DNA from: Bacillus sp. BP-3
GTDB lineage: Bacteria > Bacillota > Bacilli > Bacillales > Bacillaceae_G
Assembly: GCF_028401955.1 (NCBI RefSeq)
Contig: NZ_JAQOTJ010000014.1
Span: forward strand, 53,004-117,003
Length of the DNA: 64,000 nt
Reading direction: 5' to 3'
A program made the translations under genes and the position numbers. Positions 27,596-38,472 of the stretch are shown here, one piece after another. The notes under the pieces are model-generated. The model saw only the letters and a program-made list of their open reading frames with translations. It searched no databases and was not told the origin of the DNA. Positions within the stretch are counted from its first letter, which is position 1; every line of letters begins with the position of its first letter.

Positions 27596-28410
27596 TTAGC
27601 CTCACTCCATTGCTCAATTTCCTTGTTGTCCTTACCTAATTGAATAATTTGTCCTTCTATTGCATTTACAAAGTAGTCCATTTTGTCTGTATACAAATTC
27701 CAGGTTGGAACAAGAACTTGTACATTTGAGGAAGAAGGAGCTACCACTGTTGCATAGCCTAATTTTGCTCCTTTTATATGAATCCCTTGTTTCAATTCAG
27801 TTTTCGTATATAACGTTTCTAATGCATTTCGGGCAGAAATAATATCCAACTCTTTATTTCGATCTCCCATCTCTTTAAATTCATACAGCATTGTTTGCGT
27901 ATACGATACAATTTCCTTCTTTTCATTTAGTTCAGCAACAATCATCCCATGTTGATTATAAAAAAGTGGTTTATCCTTATATTTTTGAAAAAAATACACT
28001 CTCGATCCTTCCACTTTTCCTGCAGCACTGTATTTTTGTCCATCAATTACATAAGAACGTAGAAATTCACTATAATTATCACTTGCTGTTGTTTTTGCAT
28101 TCCAAAATGGCTCTTTAAGCTTACTTACAAGTGTATTTGTCTCTTGTAGAGACACCGTTTGATTTTTTAAAGAATGTATATCTTCATCGGAAAAAACTCT
28201 ATTTTTCGCCATAATATACGTATCTTTCGTCGGTTCTTTCGGAAAATTCTCAGCTGTAATTTTATCTGCCTTCATTTGTTCTTCAATATTCGTTTCCGTC
28301 GTATAATCAAGTTGGCTACTATCTTTTTTGTCTACAAACTGAAAGACGAGGAAGAGATCTAAAATGAAAAAGGTAACAATAAAAATTGTTTTAATCCTAT
28401 TCCAATCCAA
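27592..28410 (-). CDS. walI: WalK regulator WalI (YycI)
   Basis: 272 residues from TTG 28410 ([12 protein letters not shown]), with AAGGGGGGAGAG upstream; longer readings upstream lack a site and overlap walH further. A short cytoplasmic tail and one membrane helix (about 6-26) precede an extracellular YycI domain. With WalH it binds the membrane part of WalK and restrains its activity. It overlaps walH by 14 bp and walJ by 4 bp. Confidence 0.92.
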   Translation of the reverse strand: MDWNRIKTIFIVTFFILDLFLVFQFVDKKDSSQLDYTTETNIEEQMKADKITAENFPKEPTKDTYIMAKNRVFSDEDIHSLKNQTVSLQETNTLVSKLKEPFWNAKTTASDNYSEFLRSYVIDGQKYSAAGKVEGSRVYFFQKYKDKPLFYNQHGMIVAELNEKKEIVSYTQTMLYEFKEMGDRNKELDIISARNALETLYTKTELKQGIHIKGAKLGYATVVAPSSSNVQVLVPTWNLYTDKMDYFVNAIEGQIIQLGKDNKEIEQWSEAK

Positions 28411-29734
28411 TGAGCTCTCCCCCCTTCTCTTCACACCACTCTTGAACTTTATTGTCTTCACCGTACACAACATACCAAATAGGTTTTAAATTTACTGCAG
28501 CAATATTTTTCCCATCTGTCCCTGACTCCGGTGTAAGCTTATAACCTAATCGAATATCCTGAATTAATTTCATATCCACATTTTCATTTTTCCCCAGGGA
28601 TTGTATAACAGTCTTACCATCCGCAAGAGAGATTGTTTGATCATCACCATATTTCCATGATAGCTTAAACAATGGACGCTTATAGGAAATTAATTCTTCT
28701 CCCCCCCATACTTCTTCTAACGTTGCCATGCCATTTTCGTTAAATACAGGTAAGCTATCAACATATAAACGATACGTTGTTTGTCTTTTTCTAGGGTTCA
28801 TATATTCAAAACGATAAGCATCTGTTAAACCACCATGACCATTAATAAAATCAAAACTACGTTGAACAAGCGCATTTCCAGATATATTTGCTTGTTCTGA
28901 TACAGCTGAATTTGTGTACTGTAACATTTGCTTTTTCTTTACTACCTGCATGAGGCGAATTCCATCTGTATATGTGTTTTCACGTTCATCAGATACTTTT
29001 TTTACATAACGAGGATCTGTAAATAGTGCATTTATAAATACATCCTCGGATATGTCACTTACTAAATACCCCATACTCTGCATATCCGTTTTCGTATCTG
29101 GTAAAAATATCTCTCTCGTTTCACTTAGTGCGTATTGAGAGTAATCCCTCGCACTAGCTGCAAATTGATCACGTGCCGTTTCAAGCTCTCGAAGCATAAC
29201 TCCTTTTAATACCATATGATATACCTTGTGATGTTCATATGAAATGAAATATACAGGAATATTACCATCCCGACTTTTTTGTAAATCAATCATTATACGA
29301 TTAAAGCTATATGACTCTGGGATTTTTTCTTTAATGGAAAAAACGCCTCTCGTAGAATCCAATGGTATATGTGTAGGAAAAATCATTTCAATCTTGTTTT
29401 TACCACGAATAAAGGAGAAGAATTGCTGTTTTGGGATATCATTTGATATATCTTTAAAGTCGGACAATTCTCCTCTTTCAAGCAACTTATATAACGGGTC
29501 AATGCTATCCATATTTTCGCTTCCAAGATGCGTATTCTCTTTATGAAAAAGAACTACAGAAGGCAAAATTACATTTACAAGGCTCTTCTGTTCTCCTTCT
29601 GTATTATCTTGTAAATATTTCGCATTTTGCAACTTACTAGAATCAGGTACATAGGTCCATAAATTAAAAGTAAGAAATATACTAATAACAACTAAGTTAA
29701 TTAGCAAGACTGATTTTAATTTCTCAATATTCAT
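28397..29734 (-). CDS. walH: WalK regulator WalH (YycH)
   Basis: 445 residues. One N-terminal membrane helix (about 10-28), then a large extracytoplasmic YycH domain. It forms a complex with WalI and WalK to tune the essential cell-wall two-component system. The ATG at 29734 overlaps the walK stop (ATGA) and its end overlaps walI. Confidence 0.92.
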   Translation of the reverse strand: MNIEKLKSVLLINLVVISIFLTFNLWTYVPDSSKLQNAKYLQDNTEGEQKSLVNVILPSVVLFHKENTHLGSENMDSIDPLYKLLERGELSDFKDISNDIPKQQFFSFIRGKNKIEMIFPTHIPLDSTRGVFSIKEKIPESYSFNRIMIDLQKSRDGNIPVYFISYEHHKVYHMVLKGVMLRELETARDQFAASARDYSQYALSETREIFLPDTKTDMQSMGYLVSDISEDVFINALFTDPRYVKKVSDERENTYTDGIRLMQVVKKKQMLQYTNSAVSEQANISGNALVQRSFDFINGHGGLTDAYRFEYMNPRKRQTTYRLYVDSLPVFNENGMATLEEVWGGEELISYKRPLFKLSWKYGDDQTISLADGKTVIQSLGKNENVDMKLIQDIRLGYKLTPESGTDGKNIAAVNLKPIWYVVYGEDNKVQEWCEEKGGELIGLE

Positions 29735-31578
29735 TCCCAGTCATCCTCTTCTTCCTTTTCCATTGGAAGCGTGAAATAAATAGTTGTCCCTTTTCCTTCT
29801 TCGCTTTTTGCCCAAATGGAACCGCCATGAGCTTGAATCATTTCCTTGGCAATTGCTAGACCTAATCCTGTTCCGCCCAATTTACGTGAACGCGCTTTAT
29901 CAACGCGATAGAAACGTTCAAAAATCTTATCTACGTTCTCTTTCGGAATCCCCATTCCTTGGTCGCTAACGCTTATTTCTAACATATCTTCTCTTTCCCG
30001 TAAACGATATGTTATTGTTCCACCTTCTGGAGAATACTTTAATGCATTTGAAATAATATTATAAAGAACTTGTGTAATTTTATCTTCATCGATCTCAATA
30101 AAACGTGTTCTCTTAGAAAATGAACGTTTAAACGATACATTCTGCTCTTTCGACATTTCAAAACGATCAATGATATTACTAAAGAATTGTGTAAAGTCTA
30201 CCCATTCTTTCATTAAACGATATTCTGTACTATCTAATTTTGAAAGTTGTAGCAATGCGTTAACAAGTCGAATCATTCGCTCCGTTTCTTCTTGTGTTAC
30301 CTGTAAGAACTGCGGTGCAATATTCGGATCTTGCCACGCCCCTTCACCCAATGCTTCCAAATAGCTTCGCATCGTTGTTAATGGTGTACGTAGTTCATGA
30401 GAAACGTTTGCCACAAATTCACGACGTTCCCCCTCAATTCGTTCCTGTTCTGTCACATCATATAGTACAGCGATGAAACCATTTACCTTTCCATTGTCTT
30501 TTTGAATAATAGAAAAGCTAGCTCGTAAAATATATGGCTCATCTCTTGTACTAAAATCTAATATAACTGAGTCTGGTTCTTCATATAAGTTCTCTAATGT
30601 GTAATCTTCTTGGATGCCTAATATTTCTAAAATTGATTGATCTAATGCCGTTTCACGTGAAACGTTGAGCATTTTTTCTGCCGGATCATTTAATAAGATA
30701 ATATCTCCTTTTCGATCCGTCGCAATTACTCCATCTGTCATATGAGATAATACAGACGAAAGCTTCCTTCTCTCGCTCTCTGTAGAAGAACGGGCTTGTT
30801 GCAACTTCTTTGATAAGTTATTAAATGCCAATGCTAATTGACCAATTTCGTCATTACCATGCACTTTTACTTTACGAGAGTAATTTCCCTTTGCCATTTC
30901 AATAGCTTGCTTTCGCATATCTGAAATTGGTCTTGTAATGGTTTGTGCTAATAAAATACCTAGCACAGCTGTTACTAATAATGCGATAACTGTTCCCGTT
31001 GCAAAGATTTGATTAATGAGCTTCATTTGTTTATAAACATCTTCCATAGAAGCAACGATATAGATTACACAAGGTTTATCATTATTTGCTTGGATGGGCA
31101 CCTTGATTGGAGTAGCAACAACCTGCACACGATTTCCTGTATTACGGTCTATTTCCAGTTTTTCAACAGGTTTTTCTTGCACTAAAGCTCGCTTTACCAA
31201 TAAATCCGTTGTTTTTTTTCCGACAATACCTTGATTATGTTGATTTGATGTTGCTAACACACGACTATTCTCATCAATGACGCGAACCTCTTGGATGTCT
31301 GCTTTTCGATCAGAAGCAAAATCTTCTATACTCGTCTTAAGTGCTTCTTCAAGGGTAGAATCTTTTGTTTTATCTCTTTCTTTTGCAAATTCCTGCTTTA
31401 AATTGTAAGCAAGTAAGTTCGTTCGTTGTGTTAATGATTCTTTAAAACTCTTCACAAGATTTTTCTCTAACTCTCGAACGAAATAGACACCAATAATTTG
31501 CATTGCCATTAAAATTAATAGCATGTAAATTAATACGAACTTTAAGTGAATAGACTGAAAAAAACCAACTTTCTTCAT
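29731..31578 (-). CDS. walK: Sensor histidine kinase WalK (YycG)
   Basis: 615 residues from ATG 31578 (CAGGAGTAATATT upstream, inside the walR end). Order: membrane helix about 10-30, extracellular Cache-like domain, second helix about 182-203, HAMP, PAS (about 265-370), HisKA with phosphorylated His about 394 (FVANVSHELRTPL), and HATPase_c (NALKYSPEGG, DQGMGIP, GGTGLGLAI). It controls cell-wall hydrolases and growth through WalR. The PAS-encoding region contains a parS-like palindrome. Confidence 0.95.
   Translation of the reverse strand: MKKVGFFQSIHLKFVLIYMLLILMAMQIIGVYFVRELEKNLVKSFKESLTQRTNLLAYNLKQEFAKERDKTKDSTLEEALKTSIEDFASDRKADIQEVRVIDENSRVLATSNQHNQGIVGKKTTDLLVKRALVQEKPVEKLEIDRNTGNRVQVVATPIKVPIQANNDKPCVIYIVASMEDVYKQMKLINQIFATGTVIALLVTAVLGILLAQTITRPISDMRKQAIEMAKGNYSRKVKVHGNDEIGQLALAFNNLSKKLQQARSSTESERRKLSSVLSHMTDGVIATDRKGDIILLNDPAEKMLNVSRETALDQSILEILGIQEDYTLENLYEEPDSVILDFSTRDEPYILRASFSIIQKDNGKVNGFIAVLYDVTEQERIEGERREFVANVSHELRTPLTTMRSYLEALGEGAWQDPNIAPQFLQVTQEETERMIRLVNALLQLSKLDSTEYRLMKEWVDFTQFFSNIIDRFEMSKEQNVSFKRSFSKRTRFIEIDEDKITQVLYNIISNALKYSPEGGTITYRLREREDMLEISVSDQGMGIPKENVDKIFERFYRVDKARSRKLGGTGLGLAIAKEMIQAHGGSIWAKSEEGKGTTIYFTLPMEKEEEDDWE
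30649..30664. promoter_or_regulatory. parS-like palindrome inside walK
   Basis: CGTTTCACGTGAAACG, a perfect palindrome that differs from the parS consensus TGTTTCACGTGAAACA only at the outermost base pair on each side as counted over 16 bp. It is a possible secondary Spo0J site about 26 kb from oriC. Confidence 0.6.
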
Positions 31579-31582
31579 AATA

Positions 31583-32290
31583 TTACTCCTGCTCTGGATC
31601 GCGTAAGTAATATCCCACACCACGTCTTGTTACAATTAAAGTCGGATGACTTGGATTATCTTCAATTTTCTCACGTAAACGACGAACCGTTACATCTACT
31701 GTACGCACATCACCAAAATAATCATAGCCCCAAACGGTTTGTAATAAATGTTCACGCGTCATAACTTGTCCTAGATGCTTCGCTAAATAATGAAGTAATT
31801 CAAATTCGCGATGTGTTAACTCAATATTTTCCTCGCGTTTTGTTACACTATATGCATTTGGGTTAATCACAATTGGACCAATAACCATCTCTGCATTTTC
31901 TTCTTTTTCAGCTGCCCCTCCTTGTTGATGACGACGTAAATTCGCTTTTACTCGTGCTAATAATTCACGTGTACTAAACGGCTTTGTTACATAGTCATCT
32001 GCCCCCAGTTCTAATCCAAGAACTTTATCAATTTCAGAGTCTTTTGCTGTTAGCATAATAATTGGCATTTCATAGTTTTTTCGTATTTCACGACAAACTT
32101 CTAAACCATCTTTTCCCGGTAACATAATATCTAATAAAACCATATCTGGTTGTTCTTCATTTGCTTTTTCAATAGCTTCATCACCATCATGAGCCATTAC
32201 AATTTCAAAACCTTCTTTTTCTAAATTAAACTTTAAAATATCTGCAATTGGTTTTTCATCATCAACGATTAAAATTTTCTTTCCCATCAT
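31583..32290 (-). CDS. walR: Response regulator WalR (YycF)
   Basis: 235 residues. Receiver domain with acid pocket DD at 10-11, phospho-acceptor Asp54 (LLDIMLPG) and KPF; C-terminal OmpR/PhoB winged helix ([17 protein letters not shown]). Essential regulator of autolysin and wall genes. It is the first gene of the six-gene wal operon; walK starts 4 bp after its stop. ATG 32290 has AGGAGG 8 bases upstream. A terminator-like hairpin lies in its leader. Confidence 0.96.
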   Translation of the reverse strand: MMGKKILIVDDEKPIADILKFNLEKEGFEIVMAHDGDEAIEKANEEQPDMVLLDIMLPGKDGLEVCREIRKNYEMPIIMLTAKDSEIDKVLGLELGADDYVTKPFSTRELLARVKANLRRHQQGGAAEKEENAEMVIGPIVINPNAYSVTKREENIELTHREFELLHYLAKHLGQVMTREHLLQTVWGYDYFGDVRTVDVTVRRLREKIEDNPSHPTLIVTRRGVGYYLRDPEQE

Positions 32291-32328
32291 ATTAGTTTCC
32301 TCCTAAACATTTAATGCCTTCCTTACAG

Positions 32329-32356
32329 AAAAACCTCTAGCTTCAAATGCTAGAGG
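32329..32356 (-). promoter_or_regulatory. Terminator-like hairpin in the walR leader
   Basis: Minus strand CCTCTAGC-ATTTGAA-GCTAGAGG followed by TTTTT, ending 39 bases before the walR ATG. With the promoter proposed at 32371-32399, it would occupy the first 30 or so transcribed bases. Possible attenuator or 5' stabilising stem. Confidence 0.65.
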
Positions 32357-32370
32357 CTTCCTTTCATTCT

Positions 32371-32399
32371 ATTTTAAAAGAACTAATCCCATTTGTAAA
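32371..32399 (-). promoter_or_regulatory. Probable sigma-A promoter of the wal operon
   Basis: TTTACA, 17-bp spacer, TAAAAT on the minus strand, between the tRNA terminator and the leader hairpin. It is the best promoter match in the gap. Confidence 0.6.
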
Positions 32400-32409
32400 A
32401 TTGCACAAT

Positions 32410-32445
32410 ATAAAAAGGATATTAAGCGGGCCCACTTAATATCCT
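32410..32445 (-). terminator. Terminator of the tRNA operon
   Basis: AGGATATTAAG and CTTAATATCCT arms around GTGGGCCCG, followed by TTTTTATA, 5 bp after tRNA-Phe. Confidence 0.9.
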
Positions 32446-32450
32446 GGAAG

Positions 32451-32523
<73 letters not shown>

Positions 32524-32566
32524 AAAACATATATATAAAACCACTAATTGTGGTATTAAACAAAAG

Positions 32567-32642
32567 TGGCGGTCCCGACCGGGGTCGAACCGGCGATCTC
32601 CTGCGTGACAGGCAGGCATGTTAACCACTACACCACGGGACC
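32567..32642 (-). tRNA. tRNA-Asp (GTC)
   Basis: Acceptor GGTCCCG/CGGGACC, anticodon GTC in CTGTCACG, TPsiC GGTTCGACCCC, discriminator G and encoded CCA. Confidence 0.95.
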
Positions 32643-32663
32643 AAAACATACTATATAAAGAAG

Positions 32664-32735
32664 TGACCCGTACGGGATTCGAACCCGTGTTACCGCCGTG
32701 AAAGGGCGGTGTCTTAACCACTTGACCAACGGGCC
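32664..32735 (-). tRNA. tRNA-Glu (TTC)
   Basis: Acceptor GGCCCGT/ACGGGTC, anticodon TTC in CTTTCACG, TPsiC GGTTCGAATCC. CCA is not encoded. Confidence 0.95.
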
Positions 32736-32748
32736 ACGAAAATAAAAA

Positions 32749-32824
32749 TGGTGAGCCATGAAGGACTCGAACCTTCGACCCTCTGATTAAAAGTCAGATG
32801 CTCTACCAACTGAGCTAATGGCTC
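32749..32824 (-). tRNA. tRNA-Lys (TTT)
   Basis: Acceptor GAGCCAT/ATGGCTC, anticodon TTT in CTTTTAATC, TPsiC GGTTCGAGTCC and encoded CCA. First gene of the Lys-Glu-Asp-Phe operon. Confidence 0.95.
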
Positions 32825-32862
32825 GTGTTCACCAATGTCATGTTTTCGTGACGACAGGATTT

Positions 32863-32892
32863 ATAATATCATGAAATGTTTTCTTTTTGCAA
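32863..32892 (-). promoter_or_regulatory. Probable promoter of the tRNA operon
   Basis: TTGCAA, 18-bp spacer, TATTAT on the minus strand, about 40 bp before tRNA-Lys. Confidence 0.6.
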
Positions 32893-32922
32893 TACTTTTT
32901 TAAAATTTTTTATAAAAACGTG

Positions 32923-32955
32923 AAAAAAGAACCCATTTAATGTGGGTTCTTTTTT
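32923..32955 (-). terminator. Terminator of purA
   Basis: AAAAAAGAACCCA and TGGGTTCTTTTTT arms, 7-base loop, just after the purA stop. Confidence 0.9.
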
Positions 32956-32986
32956 AATATACCGTATTTTTAAGAAAAAGACAAGA

Positions 32987-34279
<1,293 letters not shown>

Positions 34280-34323
34280 TCAAGCACCTCCGAAATTTTC
34301 AAACGAACTTTTCAAACAATATA

Positions 34324-34351
34324 ATTGTACCAAAATGCAAAGAGAAGTCAA
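34324..34351 (-). promoter_or_regulatory. purA promoter
   Basis: TTGACT, 16-bp spacer, TACAAT on the minus strand, about 50 bp before the start codon. Confidence 0.75.
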
Positions 34352-34354
34352 TTT

Positions 34355-34393
34355 AAAAACGAACATTTTTTTATCTTTTATCTTTTTCGTTCG
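34355..34393 (-). promoter_or_regulatory. Candidate PurR operator (two PurBoxes)
   Basis: AAAAACGAACATT (34355-34367) matches the PurBox consensus AWWWCCGAACWWT at all but one position. An inverted CGTTCG core lies at 34388-34393. The pair sits directly upstream of the -35 element, the arrangement PurR uses in Bacillus. Confidence 0.7.
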
Positions 34394-34437
34394 TAAGAAC
34401 TTCTCTTTACCTATGTAAAGCATGATTTTTTACAAAC

Positions 34438-34481
34438 AAAAAAAGAAACACATTTTATTATAAGAAATGTGTTTCTTTTTT
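34438..34481 (-). terminator. Terminator of dnaB
   Basis: AAAGAAACACATTT and AAATGTGTTTCTTT perfect arms with a T-tail, after the dnaB stop. Confidence 0.9.
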
Positions 34482-34490
34482 ATACTCTCA

Positions 34491-35852
34491 CTATGCCGGC
34501 GGTGCATGCCCATCATCAAAGCGCCGTTCTAAGTTTACGAATTTGTTAAATTCCTTCACAAACGCCAGTTCAACTGAACCTACTGGACCATTACGCTGCT
34601 TAGCAATAATAATTTCAATTGTATTTTTATTTTCTGTTTCTCGGTCATAGTAATCTTCACGATATAAGAATGCTACTATATCAGCATCTTGCTCAATACT
34701 TCCTGATTCACGAATATCCGACATCATCGGACGCTTATCTTGACGAGATTCTACACCACGAGAAAGCTGAGATAAAGCAATAACTGGAACTTCTAGTTCA
34801 CGCGCAAGCCCTTTTAGTGTACGAGAAATCTCTGATACTTCTTGCTGACGGTTTTCGCCAGATTTCCCGCTACCCTGAATAAGCTGCAAATAATCAATTA
34901 GAATCATTCCAAGACCATGTTCTTGTTTTAAACGTCTGCACTTTGCTCGAATTTCACTAACACGAATACCTGGTGTATCATCAATAAAAATACCTGCATT
35001 TGAAAGACTTCCCATTGCCATCGTTAGTTTCGCCCAGTCTTCTGAAGTTAAAGTCCCTGTACGAAGACGCTGTGCATCAATATTTCCTTCTGCACAAAGC
35101 ATACGCATAACAAGCTGGTCAGCACCCATCTCCAAACTAAAAATCGCAACGTTTTCGTCCGTTTTCGTCGCAACGTTTTGAGCAATATTTAAAGAAAATG
35201 CTGTTTTCCCTACAGATGGACGCGCCGCTACAATAATTAAATCATTGCGCTGGAAACCCGCTGTCATACGATCTAACTCGGTAAAACCAGTTGGAATTCC
35301 TGTAACTTCACCTTTTTGATTATGCAGTAATTCAATTTTATCGTAAGCTGCTACAAGGACATCTTTAATGTTTTGAAAACCTTTTGTATTCGTACGCTGA
35401 GATACTTCTAATATTTTTTTCTCAGCTTCATTTAATAGGCTCTCAACATCATCTTCTCGTTCATAACCATCCGACACAATATGCGTTGCTGTCCGAATAA
35501 GCCGACGCAAAATCGATTTTTCCGCGATAATACGTGCATAATATTCTACATTGGCAGCCGTCGGTACAGCTTCCGCTAGTTCAGCTAAATAAGAAACACC
35601 GCCAATTTCTTCTAACAAATTTTGATCAGCAAGTGCTGCTGTTGCAGTAACTAAATCAATGGGCTCTCCTTTATCAGAAAGATCAAGCATCATCTGATAA
35701 ATTTTTTGATGTGCCGTTCGATAGAAGTCTTCTGGCATTAGCATTTCCGAAGCTGATGTTAACGCTTCTTGATCGAGAAAAATAGCTCCTAATACGGCTT
35801 GTTCAGCCTCAATATTATGCGGAGGGGTACGATCAGCAAATACGTCACTCAT
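34491..35852 (-). CDS. dnaB: Replicative DNA helicase DnaB (B. subtilis DnaC)
   Basis: 453 residues. N-terminal helical collar domain (PHNIEAEQAVLGAIF) and C-terminal RecA-like ATPase with Walker A ARPSVGKTAF at about 209-218, Walker B GMILIDYLQL and SQLSRGVE. It is the hexameric 5'-3' helicase of the replisome, loaded at oriC. It follows rplI by 27 bp and may be co-transcribed with gdpP-rplI. Confidence 0.96.
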   Translation of the reverse strand: MSDVFADRTPPHNIEAEQAVLGAIFLDQEALTSASEMLMPEDFYRTAHQKIYQMMLDLSDKGEPIDLVTATAALADQNLLEEIGGVSYLAELAEAVPTAANVEYYARIIAEKSILRRLIRTATHIVSDGYEREDDVESLLNEAEKKILEVSQRTNTKGFQNIKDVLVAAYDKIELLHNQKGEVTGIPTGFTELDRMTAGFQRNDLIIVAARPSVGKTAFSLNIAQNVATKTDENVAIFSLEMGADQLVMRMLCAEGNIDAQRLRTGTLTSEDWAKLTMAMGSLSNAGIFIDDTPGIRVSEIRAKCRRLKQEHGLGMILIDYLQLIQGSGKSGENRQQEVSEISRTLKGLARELEVPVIALSQLSRGVESRQDKRPMMSDIRESGSIEQDADIVAFLYREDYYDRETENKNTIEIIIAKQRNGPVGSVELAFVKEFNKFVNLERRFDDGHAPPA

Positions 35853-35879
35853 ACGTAAACCTCCTCTTCAATCTTTTGT

Positions 35880-36326
35880 TTATTGTTCAGTAACATGCAC
35901 TTTTACTGTTGCCGTTACTTGTGGATGTAATTTCACAATAACGTTCGTATATCCTAATGCACGAATCGCATCGTCCATTTCAAATTTACGTTTATCAAGT
36001 TTAATATTATGCATTTTTTGTAAGCTATCTACAATTTGTTTACTTGTAATAGAACCAAATAAACGGCCACCTTCACCAGATTTTGCTTTTAATTCTACTG
36101 TTAACTTTTCTAGAGTTTCTTTTAATTCTTTGCATTTTTCAAGCTCTAATTCTGCATCTTTTTCTTCTTTACGCTTTTTCGCATCCAATGTTTTCACATT
36201 TGCATTTGTCGCTTCAATTGCAAGTCCTTGCTTTAATAAAAAGTTATTCGCATAACCATCTGGTACGTTTTTTGTTTCCCCTTTTTTCCCTTTACCTTTT
36301 ACGTCTTTTAAAAAGATTACTTTCAT
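35880..36326 (-). CDS. rplI: Ribosomal protein L9
   Basis: 148 residues with the L9 N-terminal signature ([25 protein letters not shown]), a long charged linker helix, and the C-terminal domain. Binds 23S rRNA near L1. Its ATG overlaps the gdpP stop (ATGA). Confidence 0.97.
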   Translation of the reverse strand: MKVIFLKDVKGKGKKGETKNVPDGYANNFLLKQGLAIEATNANVKTLDAKKRKEEKDAELELEKCKELKETLEKLTVELKAKSGEGGRLFGSITSKQIVDSLQKMHNIKLDKRKFEMDDAIRALGYTNVIVKLHPQVTATVKVHVTEQ

Positions 36327-38296
36327 AATTGTATTCCTCCCTCTAAATACTCATTTATAACAGATTGTAAGTTCATTTCTGCTTCATCAATTGATATGTC
36401 TTGTATTTGCGTTGCCGCATTCGTTAAATGACCGCCCCCGCCTAAATTCTCCATAACAAGCTGTACATTTACTTCCCCTAATGAACGTCCACTAATTCCA
36501 ATCACACTTTCACTGCGCTGCGCAATCACGAAAGAAGCAACCACTCCTGTCATTGTAAGTAATGTATCAGCTGATTGGGCGATTAATACTTGATCATAAA
36601 ACCCATCACCATCTACCTTTGCAATTGCAATACCATTTTTATAAATGTACGCATTTCGAATTGTTTTTGCAATTTGTAAATAATGGGCCATATCTTCTTT
36701 TAATAACTTTTGTACCAATATAGTATCCGCTCCATGAGAACGAAGATAGGAAGCTGCATCAAACGTACGTGCTCCAGTGCGGAATGTAAAACTCTTCGTA
36801 TCCACTATAATACCTGCTAGTAAAGCTGTTGCCTCTAGCATATTCATTTTCAAACGCTTAGGCTGATATTCCAACAGCTCTGTTACAAGTTCTGCTGTAG
36901 ATGATGCATAAGGCTCCATATAAACAAGCAACGGATCTTCAATGAAGTCCTCACCGCGGCGATGGTGATCAATTACAACAACATTTTCAATCTTATCAAG
37001 TAACTTCCTTTCCATAACCATAGATGGTTTATGCGTATCTACTACAACCAGAAGCGAATCATCATTCGCAAATTCAAGAGCCTGCTGCGGTGTAATAAAG
37101 CGCGACCATAATTCTTCGTGCTGCTTAACTTCGTCCATTAAACGCTTAATCCCTTTATCAGAATCATTTTCATCTAATACGATATATCCTTCGCGCTCAT
37201 TCAGTTGTGTTACTTTTAAAATCCCAATTGCTGCTCCGATTGCATCCATATCCGGCGCTCGGTGCCCCATAATAATGATATTGCTACTTTCTAACACAAG
37301 ATCTTTTAAAGCATGAGAAATCACTCGTGCACGTACACGAGTACGTTTTTCTACAGGATTCGTTTTCCCGCCATAAAACTTTACTTTCCCTGTCGCTTGT
37401 TTAATAGCCACTTGATCTCCACCCCGACCAAGCGCTAAATCGAGACCAGATTGCGCCATAGCTCCAAGTTCTACTAATGATAAATCACCAGAACCAACAC
37501 CAATACTAAGAGTAAGAGGAATATTTCGTTTAGACGTCTCTTCACGTACTTGATCTAAAATATCAAATTTCCCTTTCTCCATCTGCATTAAAATACTTTC
37601 ATTTAATACAACGAAGTATCGTTCCGATGAAGCTCGCTTCAAATACGCCCCATGCTTCACAGCCCATTCATTTAGCAAAGATGTAACATGACTTGTAATA
37701 TTTGTACGCAATTGATCATCTAATCCTTGTGTTACTTCATCGTAGTTATCTAAATAGATAACAGCAAGTACCGTCCTTTGGTCTTCATACATTTTCTCAA
37801 TTTCTGTTTGCTCTGTTACATCAAAGAAATAGATTAACTTCTCTTCTTTCCTCGCAAATACACGAAATTTCCGATTGTTTAAAGATACAATATCATTAGC
37901 TGTTTCCCCTTTTGTAAATAAAAGCAAGGTTTCTGATAGATCATACAAGTGCCATCCAGCTAAAGAATGTTGTCCTAAACAAGAAGATAAATATGGATTT
38001 GCCCAGTCAATCCCGTAATCCTTATTATATAGTAAAATTCCAATCGGCATTTGATTGAAAGCCTCATTACTTACTTTTTTTACCCTTGTAATCGTATCAT
38101 TCGTATACTTTTCAACACTTTTTTGAAATGCAAGTTCAAATTTAATAACGAAAAATAAGACAATACAAAAAACAACAAAGGAAATCATCCCTGTCATCCA
38201 ATGAAAATAAAGAAGAATGGTAATGAGCAAAAATGCTAAAAACGCCAATACATAAACAGGATATAGAAACCGCTGTTTCTTATAAAATTCAGGCAT
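36323..38296 (-). CDS. gdpP: Cyclic-di-AMP phosphodiesterase GdpP
   Basis: 657 residues. Two N-terminal membrane helices (about 12-30 and 33-52), a degenerate PAS domain that binds haem in homologues (about 80-145), a degenerate GGDEF domain (about 170-305), then DHH with [11 protein letters not shown] and Asp443-His444-His445, and DHHA1 with the GGGGH motif near 630. It hydrolyses c-di-AMP to pApA, affecting K+ balance and wall stress. ATG 38296 has AGGAG 9 bases upstream; a bcr1-like end lies directly beyond that site. Confidence 0.95.
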   Translation of the reverse strand: MPEFYKKQRFLYPVYVLAFLAFLLITILLYFHWMTGMISFVVFCIVLFFVIKFELAFQKSVEKYTNDTITRVKKVSNEAFNQMPIGILLYNKDYGIDWANPYLSSCLGQHSLAGWHLYDLSETLLLFTKGETANDIVSLNNRKFRVFARKEEKLIYFFDVTEQTEIEKMYEDQRTVLAVIYLDNYDEVTQGLDDQLRTNITSHVTSLLNEWAVKHGAYLKRASSERYFVVLNESILMQMEKGKFDILDQVREETSKRNIPLTLSIGVGSGDLSLVELGAMAQSGLDLALGRGGDQVAIKQATGKVKFYGGKTNPVEKRTRVRARVISHALKDLVLESSNIIIMGHRAPDMDAIGAAIGILKVTQLNEREGYIVLDENDSDKGIKRLMDEVKQHEELWSRFITPQQALEFANDDSLLVVVDTHKPSMVMERKLLDKIENVVVIDHHRRGEDFIEDPLLVYMEPYASSTAELVTELLEYQPKRLKMNMLEATALLAGIIVDTKSFTFRTGARTFDAASYLRSHGADTILVQKLLKEDMAHYLQIAKTIRNAYIYKNGIAIAKVDGDGFYDQVLIAQSADTLLTMTGVVASFVIAQRSESVIGISGRSLGEVNVQLVMENLGGGGHLTNAATQIQDISIDEAEMNLQSVINEYLEGGIQL

Positions 38297-38309
38297 ATAT
38301 ACAACTCCT

Positions 38310-38412
38310 ATAAAGTGAAACTTCCATCAGGTAAGTTTTTATCCTCTACTGATGTTCAGTCGAGTCAGCTACACTTATCCTAGACGATCAAAGCCTGACC
38401 GTTTAGGATAAA
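38310..38412 (-). repeat. Diverged bcr1-like repeat upstream of gdpP
   Basis: ATAAAGTGAAACTTCCATCAG is the family terminus in reverse orientation; the interior keeps ACTGATG but is otherwise diverged and contains its own inverted repeat (TTATCCTA...TAGGATAA). It abuts the gdpP ribosome binding site and fills most of the gdpP/yybS gap. Confidence 0.6.
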
Positions 38413-38472
38413 AGCTTCGATTTCTATGTTTCGTTACAAAAAAGCCTTATAAAAGCACTTTTTTTCAAATAT

